64,000 bases of DNA from Kitasatospora sp. SolWspMP-SS2h (GCF_003259315.1 NZ_QLLT01000003.1:186001-250000), one strand, 5' to 3'. Counted from the first letter of the stretch, positions 7,375-16,616 are shown. Numbers and translations: made by a program. Notes: generated by a model not told the origin, from the sequence alone.

Positions 7375-9176
7375 GCGCGCGCCCCGGCCCCTCCGCCGAG
7401 CACGCGGCGGAGGTTCCGCCCGTCCACCTGGAGAGCACGCCCTTGGGTACCGTGCAGGACACCTTCGCGCTGCGCCGCAGCGCCCGCGCCGTCGCCGACC
7501 TGCTCGGCGCGGACGGCCAGGACGCCGTCCGGCTGGCCACCGCGCTGAGCGAACTCGGCCGCGGCCTGTTCGGCGCCGACCGGCTGGCCGCCGCGTTCGA
7601 CCTCCGGCCGGGGCCGCCGGCCGTGCTGCGGGTCACCCTGACCTGGCAGGGCGGGCACCGGCTGCCCGAGGAGGCGCTGGAGGCGTCCGGCCGGCTGCTG
7701 CCCACCCACCAGGAGCGCACCGGGGACGGCGGCCTGGTCCGGGTCGAGCAGCGGCTCGGTCCCCTCCCCGGCACCGTCCCGGAGCTGGCCGGCCGGATCC
7801 GCGACCTGCTCGCCGCGCACACCGGCCCCAGCGCCCTGGAGGACTCCCGGGCGCAGACCCGCGACCTGATCGCCGCGCTGGAGCACACCCGGGCCCAGCG
7901 CGAGGAACTGCGCCGTCTGAACAGCGAGTTGGAGGAGACCAACCGGGGCGTCCTGGCGCTGTACTCGGAGCTGTCCGAGGAGCTGGAGGAGACCAACCGG
8001 GGCGTGGTCGCGCTGTACGCCGAACTCGACGAGAAGTCGCAGCAGCTGCGCGAGGCGAGCGAGGCCAAGAGCCGGTTCTGGGCGAACGTCAGCCACGAGC
8101 TGCGCACGCCCGTCAACGCGGTGGTGGGCCTGGCCGAGCTGCTGCGCGCGGACGCCGACGCCCCGGCCGAGGAGCGGGCCCACCAGCTGTCGCTGATCGC
8201 CGACTCCGGCCGCACCCTGCTCGCCCTGGTGGACGAGCTGCTGGACGTCGCGAAGGCGGAGTCCGGCACCCTCGACCCGCAGTGGGCGCCGCTGGACCTG
8301 CGCGCCGTCCTGGCCCACCTGGACGGCACCCTGCGCGGCCTGGCCCGCCCCGGCGTCGCGCTGCGGATCGGCCCGGCGCCCGCCGGGCCGGAGGCGCTGC
8401 TGGGCGACGAGACGATGCTGGTGCGGATCCTGCGCAACCTGCTGTCCAACGCGCTGAAGTTCACCGAGCGCGGGTCGGTGGAGCTGGCCACCCGGGTCGA
8501 GGACGGCCCGGACGGCGGCCCGGTCCTGGTGCTGACCGTCACCGACACCGGCATCGGCATCCCGGCCGACCAGCAGGAGCGGGTCTTCGAGGAGTTCTAC
8601 CAGGTCCGGGGCCCGCACCAGCGCGGCCGCCGGGGCACCGGCCTGGGCCTGCCGTACGCCCGGCGGCTGACCGAGATCCTCGGCGGCACGCTGCGCCTGG
8701 ACAGCGAGCCGGGCCGGGGCACCGCGATCACCGTCCGGCTGCCCGCGCACCCCGCGCCGCCGGCCGACACCCGGTGGGCGGTGCTGGTCGCGGTCGACGA
8801 CGACGCGGTGTTCCGGGGCGTGCTGCGCCCGCTGCTGGACGAGATCGCCGACCGGGTGGTGGAGGCGCACGACGGCGCCGCCGCGCTCGCCGCCGTCCGC
8901 GACGCCCGGCCGGACGGGATCGTCCTCGACCTGCACCTGGGCGAGGTCGACGGCTACCAGGTGCTCGCCGACCTGCGGGCCGACCCGGAGCTGCGGCAGG
9001 TCCCGGTGGTCATCCTCACCTCCGCCTCGCTCACCGCCGCCGACCGGGCCCGGCTGGCGCACGCCCGCGCCGTGCTGCCCAAGTCCGGCCTGAGCGCCGC
9101 GCGGATCGCCGCCGCCCTGTCCGCCCCCCGCGCCGCCGCGCCGCGGCGACCGCTGCCGCCCGAGGACGGATCGTGA
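7371..9176 (+). CDS. Hybrid histidine kinase with C-terminal receiver, cytoplasmic
   Basis: 601 residues, GTG start overlapping the previous gene. No membrane segment. The N-terminal ~130 residues look like a decayed RsbT-type ATPase domain. A coiled coil (about 155-235) contains two copies of an LEETNRGV-ALY-EL repeat leading directly into HisKA (NVSHELRTPVNAVVG, His242), then HATPase_c (NLLSNALKFTERG, TDTGIGIP, GTGLGLPYA). The receiver (about 468-590) has the DD pair, Asp520 in IVLDLHL and Lys in LPKSG, so it can accept phosphate. It overlaps the receiver-SpoIIE gene downstream, making a phosphorelay into the stressosome output likely. Confidence 0.9.
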   Translation: MSARPGPSAEHAAEVPPVHLESTPLGTVQDTFALRRSARAVADLLGADGQDAVRLATALSELGRGLFGADRLAAAFDLRPGPPAVLRVTLTWQGGHRLPEEALEASGRLLPTHQERTGDGGLVRVEQRLGPLPGTVPELAGRIRDLLAAHTGPSALEDSRAQTRDLIAALEHTRAQREELRRLNSELEETNRGVLALYSELSEELEETNRGVVALYAELDEKSQQLREASEAKSRFWANVSHELRTPVNAVVGLAELLRADADAPAEERAHQLSLIADSGRTLLALVDELLDVAKAESGTLDPQWAPLDLRAVLAHLDGTLRGLARPGVALRIGPAPAGPEALLGDETMLVRILRNLLSNALKFTERGSVELATRVEDGPDGGPVLVLTVTDTGIGIPADQQERVFEEFYQVRGPHQRGRRGTGLGLPYARRLTEILGGTLRLDSEPGRGTAITVRLPAHPAPPADTRWAVLVAVDDDAVFRGVLRPLLDEIADRVVEAHDGAAALAAVRDARPDGIVLDLHLGEVDGYQVLADLRADPELRQVPVVILTSASLTAADRARLAHARAVLPKSGLSAARIAAALSAPRAAAPRRPLPPEDGS

Positions 9177-10810
9177 CCAGCACCAGCCCCGACGCCGGAC
9201 CCGCCACCGTCCTGGTGCTCGACGACAACGACACCACCCGGTACATCGTCGGGAGCTGGCTGCGCCGCTCCGGGCACACCGTCGTCGAGGCGGTCGACGG
9301 CACCCAGGCCCTCGCCCTGCTGGAGCGCACCCCCACCGCCGAGCTGCCCGAGATCGCCGTGGTGGACATCAGCCTGCCCGACATGACCGGCTTCGAGGTG
9401 TGCGAGCGGATCAAGCGGGTGCCGCGCACCTCGGCGCTGCCGGTCGTGCACATCTCCGCCACCGCGATCGAGGCCAGCGACCGCACCCAGGGGCTGCACC
9501 GCGGCGCCGACGCCTACCTGACCGAGCCGATCGACTCGGCCGAGCTCCAGGCCACCGTCACCGCCGTGCTGCGCTACACCCGGGCCCGCCGGCGCGCCGA
9601 GCGGCTGGCCGCCCGGGTCGCCGCCCTGCACCGCAGCACCCTCGCCCTGTACGGCGCCGCCGACCCGGACGCCCTGGTCACCTCGGCCGTGCTCGGCGCG
9701 GTCCGGCTGGGCGCCGCCCGGGCCACCGCGATCGCCCTCGGGCCGGACCGCGACACCCTGCACCTGGCCCACCACGACCCGGCGCTGCCCGAGGACGGCC
9801 CGGTGCGGCTGCTGGCGGCCCCGCCCGTCCTGCTCGACGTGCTCGCCCACCACACCCTGGGCGACGCCACCGGCACCGACACCGCCCTGCTGGACGCCGC
9901 GGAGTGGGGCGCCGTGCTGGCCGACCACGGCCTGGACGGCGCGGGCCTCCCGGCCGGGCCGGTCGCCCTGGTGGTGGCCCGCACCAAACCCGGTCGTCCG
10001 CTGCTCGCCGTGGTCGCCGACCGGGACGCGGTCGCCGACCGGGACGAGCGCGGCCTGCTCCCCCAGCTCACCCAGGCCGCCGCGCTCGCCCTGGAGGCCC
10101 AGCGCAGCCAGGCCGAGGAGCACGCCCTGGCGCTGACCCTGCAGCGCAGCTTCCTGCCCAGCCGGCTGCCCGCCGTCCCGGGCGTCGAGCTCGCCGTCCG
10201 GTACGAGCCCGCCTCGGCCCGCAGCGAGATCGGCGGCGACTTCTACGAGGCCATCGACACCCCCGACGGCCTGCTGCTGGCGATCGGCGACGTGGCCGGC
10301 CACTCGCTGGAGGCCGCCATGGCGATGGGCGAGCTGCGCCACGCGCTGCGCGCCTACGCCATCGAGGGCCACGACCCGCGGACCCTGCTGCACCGGCTGG
10401 ACGCGCTGATGACCAGGCTGCGTCCCGGCCTGACCGCGACGGTGTGCCTGGTGCTGATCGCGCCCGACCGCCGGCGCATCGAGGTCGCCAACGCGGGCCA
10501 CCTGCCGCCGCTGCTGCGGCTGCCGGACGGCTCGACCCGCTACCTGACCGAGCACGGCATCCTGCTCGGCCTGAACGTCCCGCAGCCGCCGACCGTCGAG
10601 TACGCGGTCGAGCCCGGCAGCACCCTGCTGCTGGTCACCGACGGCCTGATCGAAGTGCCCGGCGAGCACCTCCAGGCCGGCCTGGACGCCCTGCGGGACG
10701 CCTTCGCCGGCGCGCCGCCGGAGCTGGACCGGGCGGGCGACCTGCTGCTGTCCTCGTTCGCCCGGGCCCAGACCGACGACGTGGCCCTGCTCGTCGCCCG
10801 GCTCGACTGA
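9173..10810 (+). CDS. Receiver-(GAF-like)-SpoIIE phosphatase
   Basis: 545 residues, GTG start overlapping the kinase gene by GTGA. Receiver about 10-135 with phosphoacceptor Asp65 (VVDISLPDM); the usual Lys of the fifth strand is replaced (DAYLTEPID), so phosphorylation dynamics may be altered. A middle GAF-like region (about 145-310) precedes a SpoIIE/PP2C domain (about 330-543) with SEIGGDFYEA, AIGDVAGHSLEAA, TDGLIEVPG and TDDVALLVAR. It is the natural output phosphatase for the hybrid kinase or for RsbT, acting on a STAS protein such as the one encoded next. Confidence 0.9.
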   Translation: MTSTSPDAGPATVLVLDDNDTTRYIVGSWLRRSGHTVVEAVDGTQALALLERTPTAELPEIAVVDISLPDMTGFEVCERIKRVPRTSALPVVHISATAIEASDRTQGLHRGADAYLTEPIDSAELQATVTAVLRYTRARRRAERLAARVAALHRSTLALYGAADPDALVTSAVLGAVRLGAARATAIALGPDRDTLHLAHHDPALPEDGPVRLLAAPPVLLDVLAHHTLGDATGTDTALLDAAEWGAVLADHGLDGAGLPAGPVALVVARTKPGRPLLAVVADRDAVADRDERGLLPQLTQAAALALEAQRSQAEEHALALTLQRSFLPSRLPAVPGVELAVRYEPASARSEIGGDFYEAIDTPDGLLLAIGDVAGHSLEAAMAMGELRHALRAYAIEGHDPRTLLHRLDALMTRLRPGLTATVCLVLIAPDRRRIEVANAGHLPPLLRLPDGSTRYLTEHGILLGLNVPQPPTVEYAVEPGSTLLLVTDGLIEVPGEHLQAGLDALRDAFAGAPPELDRAGDLLLSSFARAQTDDVALLVARLD

Positions 10811-10914
10811 CCGCGTCCCGGCCGCCGCCGGGCCGCCCCGGCTCCCGCCGGCTCCCACCCGTTCCCGCCCGCTCCCCGTCCACCCGGAAGCCCCCTGCAC
10901 CGTACGGAGCCCCC

Positions 10915-11271
10915 GTGCCCGAGTACGACCTGACCATCGAGGTCCGCACCCATCCCGTGGGGGCGACCGTCGTCGCGCTCGCGGGCGAGCTCGACTACCA
11001 CACCGCGCCGCGCCTGCACCGGGCGGTGGAGCGGACCTCCGAGGCGCTGCCGCTGGTCCTGGACCTCGCGCTGCTGAGGTTCTGCGACTCGCTCGGCGTG
11101 GCCGAGCTGCTGTTCGCGTTCCGCCGCACCCGGGCGGCGGGCACCTCGCTCGCCCTGGTCGGCACCAGTGCCGACGTCGGGCGGCTGCTCACCATGACCG
11201 GCGTGGACCGGCTGCTGCCGAACCACGACACGGTCGACGCCGCCGTCGGCGCGCTCCGCCCGGGCGGCTGA
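10915..11271 (+). CDS. STAS anti-sigma factor antagonist, RsbV-like
   Basis: 118 residues from GTG 10915. The motif LVLDLALLRFCDSLGVAEL holds the expected phosphorylatable serine (CDS), followed by a typical STAS C-terminus (TGVDRLLPNHDTVDAAV). It is the last gene of the rsb operon, about 100 bp after the phosphatase gene. Probable substrate of the phosphatases upstream and of an RsbW-type kinase. Confidence 0.88.
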   Translation: MPEYDLTIEVRTHPVGATVVALAGELDYHTAPRLHRAVERTSEALPLVLDLALLRFCDSLGVAELLFAFRRTRAAGTSLALVGTSADVGRLLTMTGVDRLLPNHDTVDAAVGALRPGG

Positions 11272-11284
11272 GCCCCCGCCCCGG

Positions 11285-12058
11285 TCAGCCCTCGGGGCGG
11301 GCCGGGCCGCCCGCGGCCAGCTCCGGCTCCAGCCCCTCGCTGAGCGGCGGCGGGACCGGACGGCCGGTGTCGCGCCGCCAGCCCTCGAACGCCCAGGCGG
11401 TGGCGGCGACCAGGGCCACCCCGAGCAGCCAGCCGCCGAGCACGTCGCTGACCCAGTGCACCCCGAGCGCGACCCGGGTGAACCCCACCCCCAGCACGCT
11501 CAGCCCGGCCGCCGCCCGGGCCGCCCGCCGCCACCCCGGGCGCAGCGCCGGGGAGGACACGAGCAGCAGCACCGTGCAGCAGGTCGCCGCGGTCATCGCG
11601 TGCCCGGACGGGAACGAGAAGCCGGGCGCGTGCGCGACCGGATCGGGCAGCGACGGGCGGGCCCGGGCCACCGCCGCCTTCACCGCCCAGCCGATCAGCC
11701 CGGAGGCGGTCGTGGTGGCGGCGGCCCACACCGCCAGCCGCCAGGCCCGCCGCCACAGCAGCCAGCCGACGGCCGCCGCGACCAGCAGCCGCATCGTCAG
11801 CGGGTCCCACACCCCGTTGCTGAGGGCGCGCAGCACCGAGAGCACGGCCGGATGGTCGCGCACGACGGCGTGCAGCCGCTGCGCCGCGCCCGCGTCGAGC
11901 CGGTGCAGCGGCCCCCAGTGCGCCTCGATCAGCACCAGCAGCAGCGCGGTCGGCACCGCGGCCACTGCGGACGCGCCGACGGCGGCGAGCAGCCGCTCGC
12001 CCAGGCGCAGGTCGGCGTCGCGCAGCTTGCGGTGGAGGAGGGTGGGGCGGCGGATCAC
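11285..12058 (-). CDS. PAP2-family membrane phosphatase
   Basis: 257 residues, GTG start overlapping the stop of the YihY gene (TAGTG). About six hydrophobic segments. The acid-phosphatase motifs are present as KAAVARARP (C1), FSFPSGHAMTAA (C2) and RVALGVHWVSDVLGG (C3). Family members dephosphorylate phosphatidic acid, undecaprenyl diphosphate or other lipid phosphates at the outer membrane face. Last gene of a three-gene operon with YihY and a PAP2-lipid-kinase fusion. It ends 13 bp from the convergent STAS gene. Confidence 0.9.
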   Translation of the reverse strand: MIRRPTLLHRKLRDADLRLGERLLAAVGASAVAAVPTALLLVLIEAHWGPLHRLDAGAAQRLHAVVRDHPAVLSVLRALSNGVWDPLTMRLLVAAAVGWLLWRRAWRLAVWAAATTTASGLIGWAVKAAVARARPSLPDPVAHAPGFSFPSGHAMTAATCCTVLLLVSSPALRPGWRRAARAAAGLSVLGVGFTRVALGVHWVSDVLGGWLLGVALVAATAWAFEGWRRDTGRPVPPPLSEGLEPELAAGGPARPEG

Positions 12059-13116
12059 TACTGCGTCCTCTCGGGGCCGACGGGCGGGGCGGGCGACGGG
12101 TCGGCGTCGGGGTCGGGGGTGGGAGCGGGGACGGGGGCGGGCGACGGGTCGGCGGTCCGCGGTTCGGCGGCCGGCGACTCGGCGGCCAGCGGGTCGGGCA
12201 GGACCGGGCCGGGCCGGCCGGTGCGGTCGGCCTCCAGCTGGGCGGCGAAGGAGAGGCCGAGGAACAGTGCGATCGCCGTCAGGTACGCCCACACCAGCAG
12301 CGAGAACACCGCGCTGAGCGGGCCGTAGACGGCGTCGAAGGAGCCGCTCAGGCGCAGGTAGAGGCTGAGCAGCCAGGTCGCCGCCAGCCAGAGCACCAGG
12401 TGGACGCCCGCGCCGAACGCCAGCCAGCTGTAGCCGGGCTGGCGGCGGCGGGGGGCCCGGCGGAAGATCACGGCCGCCGCGGCGAGGGTGAGCACCACGC
12501 CGACCGGCCAGCGCAGCAGGGTCCAGGCGGCGGCGGTGCCCGGGCCCAGGCCGAAGACCTCGTCCGCGGCGGCGGCGACCTGCGGCCCGGCCACCAGGAC
12601 CAGGAAGCCGACGCCCAGCGGCAGGCCCGCGCCCGCCGCCATCAGCAGGCTGCGCCCGTACTTGCGGTCGAACGGCCGGTCCCGTTCGATGCCGTAGATC
12701 CGGTTCGCCCCGCGTTCGATCTGGGACATCGCGGTCACCAGGTTGGCCACCGCGAACAGCGCGCCGAACCAGAGCGCGACGGTGCCGCCGTCGCGGTGCC
12801 GGCTGCGGTCGAGTACCTCGCTGACCAGGCCCGCGCTGGACGCCGGGACCATCCGCTGGATGCTCGCCGCGACCAGCTGTCCGACCGGCCCGCCGTGCAG
12901 CGAGGAGGCCAGTCCGACCACCGCGATCGCGAACGGCACCAGGGCCAGCACCACCTGGAAGGCCAGCGCCCGGGCGTGGCTGAACCCGTCCGCGTACCGG
13001 AACCGCACGAAGGCGTCCCGGGCGAGCGGCCACCAGGACTGCCGGCGCAAGGCCACCACGGCCTCGTCCGCGGAGAGGTGCTCCCGGCCGGGCCTGACCC
13101 GGCTGGCCGTGCCCAT
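12058..13116 (-). CDS. YihY/BrkB-family integral membrane protein
   Basis: 352 residues from ATG 13116, overlapping the upstream gene by ATGA. Family features: RDAFVRFRYADGFSHARALAF near the N-terminus, then about six hydrophobic helices, and WAYLTAIALFLGLSFAAQLE at the end of the core. The C-terminal ~65 residues are a Pro/Asp/Glu/Ala-rich low-complexity tail. YihY proteins were once called ribonuclease BN; they are now treated as membrane proteins of uncertain transport function. Confidence 0.88.
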   Translation of the reverse strand: MGTASRVRPGREHLSADEAVVALRRQSWWPLARDAFVRFRYADGFSHARALAFQVVLALVPFAIAVVGLASSLHGGPVGQLVAASIQRMVPASSAGLVSEVLDRSRHRDGGTVALWFGALFAVANLVTAMSQIERGANRIYGIERDRPFDRKYGRSLLMAAGAGLPLGVGFLVLVAGPQVAAAADEVFGLGPGTAAAWTLLRWPVGVVLTLAAAAVIFRRAPRRRQPGYSWLAFGAGVHLVLWLAATWLLSLYLRLSGSFDAVYGPLSAVFSLLVWAYLTAIALFLGLSFAAQLEADRTGRPGPVLPDPLAAESPAAEPRTADPSPAPVPAPTPDPDADPSPAPPVGPERTQ

Positions 13117-14777
13117 CAGGCCACTTCCCGCCGGGCGGCGAGGGCGCCCGCCGCCGGGTGGACGGGGGCCGCGAGGGCGGCCGTCCCGGGGGCGGTCTCC
13201 GGGGCGGCGGCGGGGACGCGGACCAGCAGGGCGTCCGGCCGGACGGTCAGGGTGAGGGTGCGGCCGTCGCCCACCGGGTCGCCGTCGCACTCGCGCGGCT
13301 GGGCGCGCTCGGCGGTGAGGGCGATGCGGCGGCCCCGGAAGTGTTCGAGCGGGGCGGCCGGGCCGGGGCGGTGGGCGCCGGTGAGCAGGGCGTGCACGGC
13401 CCGCCCCCAGCCGCTCGGCCCGTGCGGCTGGACCAGGACCAGGTCGAGCAGCCCGTCGTCGGGCTCGGCGTCGGGCAGCAGCCGGACGCCGCCCTGGAGG
13501 GAGCCGACGTTGCCGACGACGGCGCCCCGCACCTGGCGGCGCACCGGCTCGGCGTCGTCCACGGCGACGGTCAGGGTGAAGTGCCGGTCGCCCAGGTGCC
13601 GGGCGGCGGCGAGCACGTAGGCGGGCCAGCCGAGGCGGCGCTTGAGGGTGCGGCCGGTGTCGGCCATCACGGCGGCGTCCAGTCCCATCCCGGCCATGGT
13701 CGCGGCGGCGCGGGCGGGCAGGTCGTCGCCCTCGGCCCGCATCAGGTCGATCGGGCGGGTGCGGCCGGCCAGGGCGGCGTCCAGCGCGGCCTCGGGGTCG
13801 GTCGGCAGGCCGAGGTTGCGGGCCAGCAGGTTGCCGGTGCCGCAGGGGACGACCGCCAGGGTCGCGCCGGTGCCGGCCAGGACTTCGGCGCAGGCCGTCA
13901 CGGTGCCGTCGCCGCCGCAGGCCGCCACCAGCCGGGCGCCGTCGGCGAGGGCCCGCCGGGCGGCGGCCCGGCCGCAGTCCTCGGCCTCGCCGGGCAGCAG
14001 CAGGGGCGGCCGGTGGCCGTGCGCGGTCAGCACGGCGGAGAGGCGGCGCAGCAGGGCGTCGTCCACCGAGAGCGGGTTGTAGACCAGCGCGACCCGCAGC
14101 GGGGCGTCGGGGGCCGGGGCGGCCGGGGCGGCCGGTGTCCGGCGGGCGGGCAGCGCGCGGTGCACCACCCACAGGGCGGCCGCACCGTTGAGCGCGCCGG
14201 CCAGCACGTCGGTGGGGTGGTGCATGCCCCGGTAGAGCCGGCTGGCCGCCACCAGGACCGGTACCGCCCAGGCCAGCGCGCACAGCACGACCCGCCACCG
14301 GCCGCGCAGCAGGTGCAGCGCGAGCAGGCCGAGGCCGCCGTACAGCGCGGTGGCCGCCCCGACGTGCCCGGACGGGAAGCTGGAGGTGGGCAGCGAGCCG
14401 TCCAGCCGGGCGACGTCCGGCCGGGCCCGGTCCACCACGTGGGCGGCGGTCACGAACAGCGTCGCCTGGAGCGCCACCGCGCCCGCGAGCAGCACCGCCG
14501 GGCGCCACCGGCGCCCGAGCAGCAGCAGGAGCGCGGCGACCGCCGTCACCGTCACGATCGCGGGGGTGAAGGCGAGCGCGGACAGCCAGGAGCTGGCCGT
14601 GGTCAGCGCGTCGGTGCGGTGCCCGGCCAGCCAGGAGACCAGCCCGTTCTCGCCCGGGTCCCACCAGCCCTGCGGCGGATGGGTGATCAGCAGGCCCACG
14701 GCCACCAGGGCCGTCAACTGGCCGACCACCGCGGCCAGTACCCCGAGCGGTGCGACCCGCCCCTGTGTCCTCGTCAT
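13116..14777 (-). CDS. PAP2 phosphatase fused to diacylglycerol/lipid kinase domain
   Basis: 553 residues. The N-terminal ~220 residues are a PAP2 membrane phosphatase (DRARPDVARLDGS, SSFPSGHVGAATALYGG, SRLYRGMHHPTDVLAGA). Residues about 230-535 are a DAGK/sphingosine-kinase-like catalytic domain (VALVYNPLS, AACGGDGTVTACAEVL, VPCGTGNLLARNLGLP, DGLLDLVLV). The two activities are opposite in principle (removing and adding lipid phosphate), so the fusion may channel a lipid intermediate. First gene of the operon and divergent, across about 130 bp, from a phospholipase-D-type gene, which fits a phospholipid or undecaprenyl-lipid role. Confidence 0.9.
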   Translation of the reverse strand: MTRTQGRVAPLGVLAAVVGQLTALVAVGLLITHPPQGWWDPGENGLVSWLAGHRTDALTTASSWLSALAFTPAIVTVTAVAALLLLLGRRWRPAVLLAGAVALQATLFVTAAHVVDRARPDVARLDGSLPTSSFPSGHVGAATALYGGLGLLALHLLRGRWRVVLCALAWAVPVLVAASRLYRGMHHPTDVLAGALNGAAALWVVHRALPARRTPAAPAAPAPDAPLRVALVYNPLSVDDALLRRLSAVLTAHGHRPPLLLPGEAEDCGRAAARRALADGARLVAACGGDGTVTACAEVLAGTGATLAVVPCGTGNLLARNLGLPTDPEAALDAALAGRTRPIDLMRAEGDDLPARAAATMAGMGLDAAVMADTGRTLKRRLGWPAYVLAAARHLGDRHFTLTVAVDDAEPVRRQVRGAVVGNVGSLQGGVRLLPDAEPDDGLLDLVLVQPHGPSGWGRAVHALLTGAHRPGPAAPLEHFRGRRIALTAERAQPRECDGDPVGDGRTLTLTVRPDALLVRVPAAAPETAPGTAALAAPVHPAAGALAARREVA

Positions 14778-14907
14778 GGGACCCGTGTCCCCCGGTCTGC
14801 GGTTTTCATCCCCGCTTTACATCCCCGACCGGTCCGACCAGGCGTCGATCGCCGCGCAGCGGGTAACCGAGCGCCCGCCACAGCACCGCCCCGGACGGAG
14901 GGACCCC

Positions 14908-16167
14908 ATGACCACCGAGATCGCGCCCGAGCCCACCCCGGCACCCGCCGGGCCCGCGCTCGCGGCCGTCCCCGGACCTTCGCTCACCGCCGTCCCCGCG
15001 TCGCTACCCTCCGACCGCGGCCAGGTGCTGCGCCGCCGGCTGGAAGGGCTGCTGGGCATCGCCGCGACCGAGGGCAACCTGCTGACCCCGCTACGCAACG
15101 GCGACGAGATCTTCCCCGCCATGCTGGAGGCCGTCGACGGGGCGCGGCGGACGGTCGACCTGATGACCTTCGTCTACTGGCGCGGCGACATCGCCCGGAC
15201 CTTCGCCCGGGCGCTGGCCCGCAAGGCCGCGGAGGGCGTCCGGGTGCGGCTGCTGCTGGACGGCTTCGGCAGCCGGCTGATCGAACCGGACCTGATCGAG
15301 CTGATGGAGGGGTGCGGCGTCCAGATCTCCTGGTTCCGGCGCCCGGTGCGGCTGTCGCCCTTCAAGCAGAACCACCGCTGCCACCGCAAGGTCCTGGTGG
15401 TGGACGGCCGGACGGCGTTCACCGGCGGCGTCGGGATCGCCGAGGAGTGGTGCGGCGACGCCCGGCACCCGGGCGAGTGGCGCGACACCCACGTCCGGGT
15501 GGTCGGGCCCGCCGTGGACGGCATCGCCGCCGCCTTCGCGCAGAACTGGGCCGAGTGCGCCCCCGGCACGCTGTACGACGCGGCGGACCGGTTCGAGGAG
15601 CACGAGCAGCCGGGCGACTCGGTGGTCCAGGTGGTGCGGGGTTCGGCCGCCGTCGGCTGGCAGGACCTGCAGACCCTGATGCGGGTGGTGATCTCCTCCG
15701 CCGAGCGGCGGCTGCGCCTGGCGACCGCGTACTTCGCGCCCGACGACTACTTCGTCGGCCTGCTCTGCGACGCGGCCCGCCGGGGCGTCGCGGTCGACCT
15801 GCTGGTGCCGGGGCGGCACACCGACAAGCGGGTGTGCCAGCTGGCGGGCGAGCGGCACTTCGGCCGGATGACCGCCGCCGGTGTCACGGTCTGGCGGTAC
15901 GGGCCGACGATGATGCACGCCAAGGTGCTGACCGTGGACGGGACGGCGGCCGTGGTCGGCTCGGCGAACTTCAACCGGCGCTCGCTCGACCACGACGAGG
16001 AGGTGGTGCTGGCCGTGGTGGACCCGGAGTTCACCGCCGCCCTGGACCGGCACTTCGACGAGGACCTGACCCGCAGCGAGGCCGTCGTCCCGGAGCGCTG
16101 GCACCGCCGCGGCCCGGGCCGGCGGGCCCTGGAGGCGGCCACCGCCCCGATCCGGCACTTCCTCTGA
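14908..16167 (+). CDS. Phospholipase D/cardiolipin synthase-like protein
   Basis: 419 residues with GGAGGGA upstream of ATG 14908. Two HKD active-site motifs are present: HRCHRKVLVVDGRTAFTGG and MHAKVLTVDGTAAVVGSANFN. There is no strong N-terminal transmembrane pair as in E. coli ClsA, so it resembles the soluble/peripheral ClsB-type enzymes. Expected reaction is phosphatidyl transfer making cardiolipin, or phospholipid hydrolysis. Divergent from the PAP2-kinase fusion. Confidence 0.9.
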   Translation: MTTEIAPEPTPAPAGPALAAVPGPSLTAVPASLPSDRGQVLRRRLEGLLGIAATEGNLLTPLRNGDEIFPAMLEAVDGARRTVDLMTFVYWRGDIARTFARALARKAAEGVRVRLLLDGFGSRLIEPDLIELMEGCGVQISWFRRPVRLSPFKQNHRCHRKVLVVDGRTAFTGGVGIAEEWCGDARHPGEWRDTHVRVVGPAVDGIAAAFAQNWAECAPGTLYDAADRFEEHEQPGDSVVQVVRGSAAVGWQDLQTLMRVVISSAERRLRLATAYFAPDDYFVGLLCDAARRGVAVDLLVPGRHTDKRVCQLAGERHFGRMTAAGVTVWRYGPTMMHAKVLTVDGTAAVVGSANFNRRSLDHDEEVVLAVVDPEFTAALDRHFDEDLTRSEAVVPERWHRRGPGRRALEAATAPIRHFL

Positions 16168-16284
16168 CGCCCCGGCCGGCCGACGGCGCCGAGTCGGCCG
16201 ACGACGCCCGCGCGACGCCCGGAATCACGAACTCGCTTGCCGCGCAACCGGTTTGGAAAAATCCTGCCGGGCAAAGCGACGACC

Positions 16285-16554
16285 ATGAGACGCATCACTT
16301 CGGTCATATCCGTTCTGGCCCACGCCGTTGCGGCCGTCCTGGTCATCTGGATCCTGCTGGACCTCTTCAAGGCCAACCAGGGGAACTCCGTCGTCAGTTG
16401 GTTCCACGACGCCGCCGACTGGCTGTCGGGCTGGTCCCGCGGCCTGTTCAACGTGTCGAACCACACCGGCCAGGTCCTGCTCGACTACGGCCTGCCCGCC
16501 CTGGTCTACGTCGTCCTCGGCAACCTCGTCACCCGCGCCCGCGCCCTCGACTGA
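16285..16554 (+). CDS. Small membrane protein, function unknown
   Basis: 89 residues from ATG 16285. An N-terminal hydrophobic helix (VISVLAHAVAAVLVIWILLDLF) and a second one near the C-terminus (LLDYGLPALVYVVLGNLV) flank a short loop containing SWFHDAADWLSGWSRGLF. Pattern resembles small actinobacterial membrane proteins of undefined role. A TTG at 16237 would extend it by 16 residues but has no ribosome-binding site. Confidence 0.7.
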   Translation: MRRITSVISVLAHAVAAVLVIWILLDLFKANQGNSVVSWFHDAADWLSGWSRGLFNVSNHTGQVLLDYGLPALVYVVLGNLVTRARALD

Positions 16555-16616
16555 ACCGGCCCGCGGCGATCGTCAGAGCAGTGGAGCGCAGGAAGAGCGA
16601 CGGAGGAGAACGGCAC

